Assembly: GCF_047663525.1 (NCBI RefSeq)
Contig: NC_092587.1
Location: 199,586,501-199,650,500 of the forward strand
Origin: Anas platyrhynchos
Taxonomy: Eukaryota > Chordata > Aves > Anseriformes > Anatidae
Length of the DNA stretch: 64,000 nt
Reading direction: 5' to 3'
In this document: in pieces, positions 21,071-30,114 of the stretch
Numbering within the stretch: the stretch's first letter is position 1
Layout: each line of letters starts with the position of its first letter
The notes under the pieces: model-generated
Databases searched by the model: none
What the model saw: only the letters and a program-made list of their open reading frames with translations
What the model was told of the DNA's origin: nothing
Position numbers and translations under genes: made by a program

Positions 21071-24000
21071 CTACTCTCGCTGTCCTGCGATGCAGCTGCA
21101 GCGGAAAGCCCTGCGCAGAGCACGAAGTGCCCTCCTGATGCGGGAGGGCCGTGGCTGGCGCGCCGGGGCTTGTGCGAGGTCAAGGATGCCTGTGGGGGAC
21201 ACAGAGGTGTAGGTTAGGGCCTGAGCGGGTGCTGGGCGAGCCTGTCCCCCCCTCCAAGGCCTTTCCCCGGGAAGGGGTGGCACAGGACCAGCCAGCCCCC
21301 CTGCGCGTGGTGCTGCCAACCTTGTGCTTGGTGCTGCTCGCTGCGCTGAACAGGCCCAGCCAACAGATCCTGGGACGGCGCTTGTGTCTGGGACGTTGCT
21401 GGCTCATCCGCTGGCGTATCTTTGGTGCAGGAGGAGGACTGTGCTTGGCCTCCCTGCTCGATGGCCACCTGCATGGGGAGAGGAACAGCACAGGCAGCTG
21501 AGGAAAGGGATGTCAGCCCTTGTGCCTGGGGCATGTGGAAATGCAGAGCAGCAAGCAGTTCCCGGCACGCACACCCAATGCACTGCTTCTGCCTGGGGCC
21601 GCCCTGGATGCCTGGTGCCCACCACGTGTGCTGTGCTTACCTGGTGCCCAGGAACCAAGGGAGTGGCTGCTGCTCCTGCTTTGTCAGCTGCTGCTGGGCG
21701 GAGATCTGTGATGGCCTCCCGGAGAGGCTCTGCAGCCAAAGGAGAAGCCCCCTCTCCACCTTCTTCTTGTGGTGTTGCTGCTGCAGCGAGAGGGGCTTCA
21801 CTGGCCTCCCCCACAGGGCCTCTGGCCAAGGCAGAGGCCGAGGATGTACATTCTGCAGGCTCTGGTGTGGGAGGAGGCACCCTGGGCACTGTGACCCAGG
21901 GAGCACTTGCTGCCTTGCTTGGGGCTCCCGCTCCCTGGATGATGGCTACAGAGTGGAGTAGGACTGCAGCCACGATGGTGTCAACTCTTTCATCCAGCTC
22001 TTCATCAGAGACACTGCAGGCATGTCGGGCACGTCCCTGGCTCTCCACCATCACGGCAGCGCTGTGCTCACTGGGGCTTGCACGGGCTGATGGCTTCGAC
22101 TGTTGAGCCCCACATGTCAGGGGAGGCGCTCTGTGTCCCTCATCTTCCAGAGCAGGGGCTGCTGGAGGACTTGCTGGCCTGCTCTGTGCCGGTGTTGTTG
22201 TGGTGAGAGGCGTGCTGTGCCTCTCTTCCCCAGGAATTTCTTCCTGGGGAGCAGCTGATGGGGCAGTGTCCGTGGTTTGCAGCGAGCCAGGAGAGGCGCT
22301 TGCTGGGTGTTCTGCTTCTTGTGCTGCCTCCCTTTCCACACTGCTGGCTGCGCTGCCCTCTTCCTGGGGAACGTCCTGTGCCTCTGTGAAGAGGCTGGCG
22401 AACCTGGGGTTGATCCAGGAGTTGATGATGACGATCTCCTCCTCTTCATCGCATCCCCCGGGACTGCTCTCTTTCTTGCCCCGGCCTTGGCTTGTCCCCT
22501 CGTTTCCTGTCCCTTGCCTGGGTTTGATGTGTTTCTCTCTCTGTTGTTTTTTCTTCTTACCCTGGCCTGGGCTAGCTGCTGCAGGGTCTCTGCTGGAAGC
22601 CCTTGCTCCTGCGCATATCCCGGAATCAGGTCCTGGCAGAGCAGTGGTCCGCCTCCTCTCCAGGTCTGTCTGGACCCCGGCTGATCTCGTTGCTCTCCCT
22701 GTGCTCCCCGTGTGTGCCAGGTCCCCCAGTGCTCCAGCCAAGGCAGATGCTGAGGATGTAGAGTCTGCAGGCTCTGCTGTGGGAGGAGGCACGCTGGGTC
22801 CTGTGGCCGAGGGAGCACTTGGTGCCTTGCTTGGGGCTCCCTGGCTCATGGCTACAGCACGGCGTATGGCTGTGGAAACGATGGTCTTGACTCCTTCATC
22901 CAGCTCGTCATCACAGGCACTGGAGGCATGTCGGGCACGTCCCTGGCTCTCAACCGTCACTGCAGTGCTGTGCTCACTGGGGCTTGGAGAGGCTGCTGGT
23001 TTTGACTGTGGAGCCCCACGTGTCAGGGGAGGCGTCCTGTGTCCCTCATCTTCCAGAGCAGGGGCTGCTGGAGGACTTGCTGGCCTGCTCTGTGCTGCTG
23101 TTGTTGAAGTGAGAGGCGTGCTGTGCCTCTCTTCCCCAGGAATTTCTTCCTGGGGAGCAGCTGATGGGACAGTGTCCATGGTTTGCAGCGAGCCAGGAGA
23201 GGCGCTTGCTGAGTGTTTTGCTTCTTGTGCTGCCTCCCTGTCCACACTGCTGGCTGCGCTGCCCTCTTCCTGGGGAACGTCCTGTGCCTCTGTGAAGAGG
23301 CTGGCGAACCTGGGGTTGATCCAGGAGTTGAGGATGACGATCTCCTCCTCTTCATCGCATCCCCCAGGACTGCTCTCTTTCTTGCCCCGGCCTTGGCTTG
23401 TCCCCTCGTTTCCTGTCCCCTGCCTGGGTTTGATGTGTTTCTCTCTCTGTTGTTTTTTCTTCTTACCCTGGCCTGGGCTAGCTGCTGCAGGGTCTCTGCT
23501 GGAAGCCCTTGCTCCTGCGCATACCCGGGAATCAGGCCCTGGCAGAGAAGTCGTCCACGTCCTCTCCAGGTCTGTCTGGACCCAGGCTGAACTTGTTGCT
23601 CTCAATTTGCACCCCGTTTGTGCCAGGTCCCCAAGTGCTGCTGATCGTTTGCAAATGAGCAGAGCATTTGTTATGACGGTGGACACAAAGGACCGTATTT
23701 CATTGCCCACGTCCTCGTCAGGGGCCACAGGGCTGTGTGGGCCACGTTCCCGCCTCTCTGCCCTCACTGCTCTGTCCCTGTTGCCAGAGATGCAGGGAAG
23801 AGGTGGCAAAAGCTCTTGCTGGCTGCGGGCCTCTGTTCCCAATGACTTTGCCCTTCCTCCCCCTGAAGAAGCAGAGGCTGCTGCTTGCAGAGGGTGCAGC
23901 TTGCAAGTGGCCTTTTCAGATGATGATGTCTCTGCTTTAGGCACTTGCTTGAGAGTCGCTGCCTGAGTTGCTGCCTGCCTTGGCAAAGGCGGCAGGGCTG

Positions 24001-24743
24001 GCAGCTGGATTCTCTCGGCCTGCCTCACCCCACAGTGAGGCAGTGTCTTGATGTCTTGCGGCTTCTTCTCCATCTGCAAGAGAAGCGAGAAGAAAGGCCA
24101 AGTTATTTGGGCCATTTCTGCCATTCTGCTCCGTGTCCCCCCTAGAAGTGCTGCTGTGAGCTGCCCTGCAGCGGCCCCCGGCACGCCCTGGCAGCTGCCC
24201 ACGCAGAGCGGGGCTCAGCCTGCCAGGGTAATGCCCTGCCTGTCTCCTCCTGCGAGTGCTGCCTGCTCATCGCAGGCTGCCAGGGCTGCCAAAGATGTTC
24301 GACCGAACCCTCCTGGGGCTCCCGACTCCGTGTGGCAGCTGCCAGTGTGACGCACGCTCTCTGGGCACGACCGCACCGGCAGCCTGTCCGCATGGAGGGA
24401 CGGTGGAGGCAGCTCCTGGCTGCGCACAGCCAGGTTGAATTAGGCCACGCTGCTCTTTGTGCCTCTGGGCACAGAACTGCCAGGGCCACGTGGGCTTTGG
24501 CTGTCCTGGGGGTGGGCTCTTCTTGGAGAAGCCCCAGGTTTGGGAACAACTGTGTCCAGGCCGGAGGGGCTCAGGGCCAGCTGGCCGGCTCGCTCCAGCA
24601 CCGTTCTCCTCATCCTGGTGCTCTCGGTGCCATCCCGTCACACTGCTGTCCCTGTCTCGCTCCCTGAGCCTCACCTGGCGCCGCTCCTTTACGCTCCGCT
24701 GCCCTTCAGCAGGCTGGGAGTCATCCTTATTGTGCTGCTCCAT
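21071..24743 (-). CDS. Unrecognised four-exon gene, copy 2 (922 residues), promoter replaced by CR1
   Basis: Reverse-strand exons 24743-24675, 24073-21641, 21468-21321 and 21189-21071 have lengths 69, 2433, 148 and 119, all splice signals intact, and give one open frame of 922 residues. It lacks 144 residues of copy 1, including the second helix-like repeat, but keeps the ~300-residue duplicated units and the Arg-rich end. Around 23,899-23,964 its sequence switches to that of the third paralogue at 28.7 kb. Only five bases before the ATG match copy 1; beyond them lies the 3' end of a CR1, so the TATA box and X-box sites are gone. It could be silent or use another promoter. Frame preservation suggests either recent loss of expression or continued selection. 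Confidence 0.75.
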
Positions 24744-24748
24744 GCTAT

Positions 24749-26392
24749 CACAGAATCTCTAGGTTGGAAGAGACCTCAAGATCATCGAGTCCAACCTCTA
24801 ACCTAACACTAACAGTACCCATTAAACCATATCCCTAAGTTCTACATCTAAACGTCTTTTGAAGACTTCCAGGGATGGTGACTCCACCACCTCCCTGGGC
24901 AGCCCGTTCCAGTGCCTAACAACCCTTTCAGTAAAGAAATTCTTCCTAACATCTAACCTAAAACTCCCCTGGTGTAACTTTAGCCCATTCCCCCTCGTCC
25001 TGTCACCAGGCACATGGGAGAACAGGCCAACCCCCACCTCGCTACAGCCTCCTTTAATGTACTTATACAGAGCAATAAGGTCACCCCTGAGCCTCCTCTT
25101 CTCTAGGCTGAACAAGCCCAGCTCCTTCAGCCGCTCCTCATAGGACTTGTTCTCCAGGCCCCTCACCAGCTTTGTCGCCCTTCTTTGGACCCGCTCAAGC
25201 ACCTCCATGTCCTTCTTGTAGCGAGGGGCCCAAAACTGAACACAGTACTCGAGGTGCGGCCTCACCAGAGCCGAGTACAGGGGGACGATCACCTCCCTAG
25301 CCCTGCTGGTCACAGTGTTTCTGATACAAGCCAGGATGCAGTTGGCCTTCTTGGCCACCTGAGCACACTGCTGGCTCATATTCAGCCGACTGTCCACCAT
25401 CACTCCCAGGTCCTTCTCTGCCTGGCAGCTCTCCAACCATTCCTCTCCCAGCCTGTAGTTCTGCTTGGGGTTATTGCGCCCCAGGTGCAGGACCCGGCAC
25501 TTGGCCTTGTTGAACTTCATACAGTTGACCTCAGCCCATCGGTGCAGCCTATCCAGATCCTCCTGCAGAGCCTTCCTACCCTCAAGCAGATCGACACACG
25601 CACCTAGCTTGGTGTCATCTGCAAACTTACTGAGGGTGCACTCAATGCCGTCATCCAGATCATTGATGAAGATGTTAAAGAGGACCGGCCCCAGCACCGA
25701 GCCCTGGGGGACGCCACTAGTGACTGGCCTCCAACTGGACTTGGCTCCATTTACCACAACTCTTTGGGCCCGGCTATCCAGCCAGTTTCTAACCCAACGA
25801 AGCATGCGCCAGTCCAAGCCAAGAGCAGCCAGTTTCTTCAGGAGAATGCTGTGGGAGACGGTGTCAAAAGCCTTGCTGAAGTCAAGGTAGACCACATCCA
25901 CAGCCTTTCCCTCGTCCACCCAGCGCGTCACTTTGTCGTAGAAGGAGATCAGGTTCGTCAAGCAGGACCTGCCTACCATAAACCCATGCTGACTGGGCCT
26001 GATCGCCTGCTTGCCCTTCAAGTGCCGCATGATGACTCCCAAGAGGATCTGCTCCATGAGCTTCCCTGGTACTGAGGTCAAACTGACCGGACTGTAGTTC
26101 CCCGGGTCTGCCCTCCTGCCCTTCTTGTAGATGGGCATCACGTTTGCTAGCCGCCAGTCAGCTGGGACCTCCCCCGATAGCCAGGACTGCTGATAAATGA
26201 TGGATAGGGGCTTGGCCAGCTCCTCTGCCAGTTCTCTCAGTACCCTTGGGTGGATCCCATCCGGCCCCATCGACTTGTGCACATCCAAGTGCCGTACCAG
26301 GTCACCAACCAGTTCTTCGTGGATGGTGAGGGCCACATCCTGCTCCCCGTCCCCTTCCACCAGTTCTGGGTACTGGGTAATTATTCTTTTTA
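24749..26392 (-). mobile_element. CR1 LINE, 5'-truncated, with long open ORF2
   Basis: The reverse strand stays open for 526 codons (24,822-26,402) and encodes most of the reverse transcriptase and the C-terminal end of CR1 ORF2. [44 protein letters not shown] and the catalytic FADD box are visible in order. The endonuclease half and ORF1 are missing, as usual for 5'-truncated CR1. The 3' end at 24,749-24,760 has the usual terminus. With an open frame it is a young copy. Its 5' break falls directly at the end of a VDAC2 retrocopy in the same orientation. Confidence 0.93.
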
Positions 26393-26394
26393 CA

Positions 26395-27555
26395 GTTTTC
26401 ATAAATGTCTATTTCATTATTTGTGGGTAGCGCATTCAACAGTTAAATACATTTAAATAATGTTTAAGTGACTGCACTAATGCAGAATTGTAACTAGATG
26501 GGTAACCAATTTAACTAGAAACCAGCTAACAAGTAACTGTCTAAATACTTCAAATACAGCTCTTGTTCTAGGTCATCCTTCTTGGGAAAAAAAGCCTGCT
26601 GGTCACATTGGAAATACATTTTAAGGCCAAATTCTTCTGATATCCCTTCTCTGCAGCAGTTTCTTCACCTTTTTAAGCCTCCAATTCCAGGCCAAGACCA
26701 AGTTTATGGCCACCAGCATTGATGCTCTTCCCATCTATCAGGGCAGACAGAGTAAGCTTCACACCTGGCCTCAGGGTCTGGGTGTAACCCACTCCAACTA
26801 GACTAGAATTGTTCACTTTTGCAGAGATAGAAGCAGTGGAATCCAACTTGTATTTAGCTGCAATACCGAAGCGAGTGCTGTTGCTACCTGCTGTCCAGGA
26901 CAGGTTTACAGCAGTTTCAAGATTGTCACTCACTTTCTGGTAAATTGACCCACCAAATTCAGAACCATCATTGACATTAGTGTGCAGTTGGAAGTCTCCA
27001 GTCTTGTAACACACAGAGAAGTTGTTCCTTGTCAATTTTGATTTGGCACTATCAAAAGTCATCTGATAACCAGCCAGCCAGCCTTCATAACCGAAGACAG
27101 CTGAACCATGGATTGCAGGCCCAGCAAAGTCAAAGTCAACATCACAACCGAGGTTTAGGCATTCACGTTTATATGCTGACTTGATTTTACCACTCTTCTT
27201 TCCTGTATTTGGTGAGAAAGTTGTATCAAACGTCAACTTCAAGCCTCTGGCAATCTGATCTTCAATTGCAATTTCTGTTCCCAGAGTGTTATCTGTGTTC
27301 CATTTTTCTGTGAAAGTCAGCCCATACTCAGCCCACTTGTATTTGGTCTCCAAGCTCCCATTAACTTTTCCAGTGTCGGTGTTCGAAGAACCAGATGTTG
27401 TGAACTCCACTCCACTTGCAGATTTTGTTTTCACATCCAGCTTCACCAACCCAAACCCATATCCTTTATTGAAGATATCTCTGGCAGATTTGCCAAGGTC
27501 TGCGTACGACGGAGGAATTGCCATTGGAGCTGGCTGGCGCGGGAGGGCGGCTTAG
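26395..27555 (-). CDS. VDAC2: VDAC2 retrocopy, intronless and fully open (283 residues)
   Basis: The reverse strand at 27,524-26,673 encodes a complete 283-residue voltage-dependent anion channel with no intron, stop or frameshift. It starts [20 protein letters not shown] and ends [12 protein letters not shown], as in avian VDAC2, the porin of the mitochondrial outer membrane. About 30 bases of 5' leader and ~270 bases of 3' untranslated sequence are kept, ending near an AATAGA hexamer (about 26,405-26,410) and a short A-rich run, as expected of a copied mRNA. Cysteine in [12 protein letters not shown], where I expect glycine, is one likely private change. No promoter is visible: upstream is a shuffled amplicon fragment. 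It may be a recent processed pseudogene or an expressed retrogene. VDAC2 assignment is firm; function is not. Confidence 0.9.
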
Positions 27556-27680
27556 CTCTGCCACGAAGCTTCTCTCCAAGAGAAAAACCTGCTCTTTCTG
27601 AGCCTTGTTTTCCTTCGTGAAGGATGAGGGCTCCTGCAAAGCCCGCTGCCCTGGAAGTGTTCTTGCCCTTAGCTTCAGAG
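27556..27680 (+). repeat. Amplicon fragment between VDAC2 retrocopy and gene paralogue
   Basis: 125 bases equal, in reverse complement, the stretch 10,893-11,023 (also at 36,510-36,630 and 62,740-62,860) next to a CCDC81-like coiled-coil exon. It sits inverted between two unrelated pieces, so both of its ends are rearrangement joints. Confidence 0.8.
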
Positions 27681-29430
27681 GCCGAGCTGCGTGCCGTGCC
27701 TCTCTTCCCCAGGACCTTCTGCCAGGGAAGCAGCTGACAGTGTAGTGTCCGTGGATTCTGATGAGTCAAGAGAGGCGCTTGTTGGGTTTACTGCTTCTTC
27801 TTCTGCGGCCTCCCTGTCCACGGTGCTGGATGAGCTGCCTTCTTCCGGGGGAAAAGCCTGTGGTTCCTGGAAGAGTCTGGCAAACCTGGGGTTGATCGCG
27901 GACTTGATGACGACAATCTCTTCCTCTTGGTCCCATCCCACAGGACCGCTTTCTTGCCTGCCTCGGCCCTGGCTTGTCCCCTCCTTGCTGCTCCCCTGCC
28001 TGGGTTTGATGTTTTGGGCTCTCTCGCGCTCTTGCTTTTCAACCCTGCCTGGGCTGGCTGGTGCATGGTCTCTGCTGGCAGTTGGTTTTCTTGCACCTCC
28101 CCGACAATCGAACGCTGGCAGAGCAGCGGTCCACCTGCTCTCCATGTCAGTCTGGACGCCGGCTGATCTTGTTGCTGTCACTGGGCACCCCATGTGTGCC
28201 GGGTCCCCCATTGCTGCTGGTCGTTGGCCTTGTTGCCGCATTTTAGCCATCGCCTTTGACATGGCTTCAGACACAACAGACAGTGCTGTGTCCTGCAGCG
28301 CCGTAAAAGAGTCGGTGGGGCTGTGTGGGGCAGGGTGCCGGCTCTTCTTCAAATGCCGGGGCACTGCTGTGGGGAGAGTTGGAGTTCTGTGGCCTGTGGT
28401 CCTGGGACCTCTGCCTGATGGAGCAAGCCTTGCCTTGCTCTCGGCTACAGCATTTCTTATGACTGTGGAGACGAAGGACCGTACTGAGTACTCCACATCC
28501 TCAGCAGGGGCCACAGGGCTGTGTGGGACACGTTCCCACCTCTCTGCCCTCACTGCCCTCTCCCTCTCAGCAGAGACGCATGGAAGAGGTGGCAGAAGCT
28601 CTCGGTGGCTGAGGGCCTCTGTACCCAATGCCTTTGCTCTTCCTCTGGCAGAAGTTGCAGAGGCTGCTGCTTGCAGAGGGGGCAGCTTGCAAGTGGCCTT
28701 TTCAGATGATGATGTCTCTGCTTTAGGCACTTGCTTGAGAGTCGCTGCCAGCCTTGGGAAAGCCGGCACGGCTGGCAGCTGGATTCTCTCGGCCCCCCCG
28801 CAACCCACGGTGTGGCAGTTTCTTCTCCATCTGCAAGAGAAGGCGAGGAGAAAGTCCAAGTTATTTGGGCCATTTCTGCCATTTCCCTCCACGTCCCCCC
28901 TAGAAGTGCTGCTGTGAGCTGCCCTGCAGCGGCCCCCGGCACGCCCTGGCAGCTGCCCACGCAGAGCGGGGCTCAGCCTGCCAGGGTAATGCCCTGCCTG
29001 TCTCCTCCTGCGAGTGCTGCCTGCTCATCGCAGGCTGCCAGGGCTGCCAAAGATGTTCGACCGAACCCTCCTGGGGCTCCCAACTCCGTGTGGCAGCTGC
29101 CAGTGTGACGCACGCTCTCGGGGCACGACCGCACCGGCAGCCTGTCCGCATGGAGGGACGGTGGAGGCAGCTCCTGGCTGCGCACAGCCAGGTTGAATTA
29201 GGCCACGCTGCTCTTTGTGCCTCTGGGCACAGAACTGCCAGGGCCACGTGGGCTTTGGCTGTCCTGGGGGTGGGCTCTTCTTGGAGAAGCCCCAGGTTTG
29301 GGAATAATTGTGTCCAGGTCGGAGGGGCTCAGGGCCAGCTGGCCGACTCGCTCCAGCACCGTTCTCCTCATCCTGGTGCTCTCGGTGCCATCCCGTCACA
29401 CTGCTGTCCCTATCTCGCTCCCTGAGCCTC
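27681..29430 (-). pseudogene. Third paralogue of the four-exon gene, broken
   Basis: Reverse-strand exon 2 starts at 28830 after the same TTGCAG acceptor as the intact copies and ends at a rearrangement joint near 27,681. It keeps one helix-like repeat (EDVEYSVRSFVSTVI), the RSAGVQTDME stretch and an EEEIVVIKSAINPRFARLF version of the acidic motif, so it is clearly diverged from copies 1 and 2. Exon 1 is gone: homology stops at 29,430, within three bases of the intron 1 donor. A run of seven C at 28,793-28,799 shifts the frame after the first codons; the tandem copy has six C and stays in frame. Exons 3 and 4 are absent. Nonfunctional as it stands. Confidence 0.8.
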
Positions 29431-29550
29431 CCAGCAGCAGCTGAGCATGCAGCCCAAAGTCCCCGCGCGTGGGGGTCCTGCAAGTTATCTCCTTTCTTAC
29501 CAGGAAAAGTTTCTTTCTTTTCAGGGAGTCCATAAATATTGGCAAAGCCC

Positions 29551-30110
29551 CTGGGACTCCAAGAACCAGATCAAACCAACCTTATGGTTCGGACTGTGAC
29601 CAAGGGCTCAGAGAAAAGGAGCACTGTTCTTAAAAGGACAAGATAAAAAATGTCAAACATGCAAGGCCTCCAGATAACAGGAGCCCCTCAGGCCCGGAGA
29701 ACTGGACCAAACCAACCTTATGGCCCAGATTATGACCAAGGCCTCAGAGAGCATGCGCAAGGAGACGAGGTGAAAAGTTCAACCCTGGTGAAGACATCTC
29801 ACTTCATCCTCACGACCCTCAGTGCCCACCACCAGAAGGCACCGCGCAAGCGCAGAGGGAATGGAAAGCGCAGCTTATGGAAATGACTTCTTGGAACTAA
29901 TTTTAATACTAAGCGGGGACAGGTTATGAATATGTATAGGCATACTGCGAAACCTCATGCATATGTAAATCTCTACTGCATATAACCAAAGCAAGTTGCC
30001 GTGTTAGGGGCGCACGACTTTGGTGGGACTACCCCCCGTGCTGCCCAGTGCTGCATAAACATACCTACTTTACAATCTTACTGCTTGTGGAGTCAGCTTT
30101 ACGAGAGTCA
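29551..30110 (+). mobile_element. LTR-like fossil, unit 1
   Basis: About 560 bases interrupt CCDC81-like sequence: the left neighbour matches the second exon (near 39,750), and the right neighbour matches the fifth exon region (near 38,130). It has a TATA-like gcatataacc near 29,978 and AATAAA-like gcataaacatac near 30,053, the layout of an LTR. No retroviral genes. Part of it recurs reversed at about 44,115-44,290. Family and exact ends not resolved. Confidence 0.55.
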
Positions 30111-30114
30111 ATCT

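Larger units (their letters stand above)
18737..24748. repeat. Right arm of large inverted repeat (palindrome)
   Basis: Reverse complement of 3,016-9,458 with a few scattered differences and one 0.43 kb segment missing. The outer end is abrupt: mirror identity reaches the five bases before the start codon of gene copy 2 and then stops at CR1 sequence. Confidence 0.93.

Noticed and set aside
24822-26402. 526-codon reverse transcriptase frame as a host gene
   Set aside because: It is the C-terminal part of CR1 ORF2, with the CR1 3' terminus in place and no endonuclease part.
26673-27524. VDAC2 as the parental host gene
   Set aside because: The coding region is uninterrupted, whereas vertebrate VDAC2 has several introns, and the flanks are shuffled amplicon DNA.
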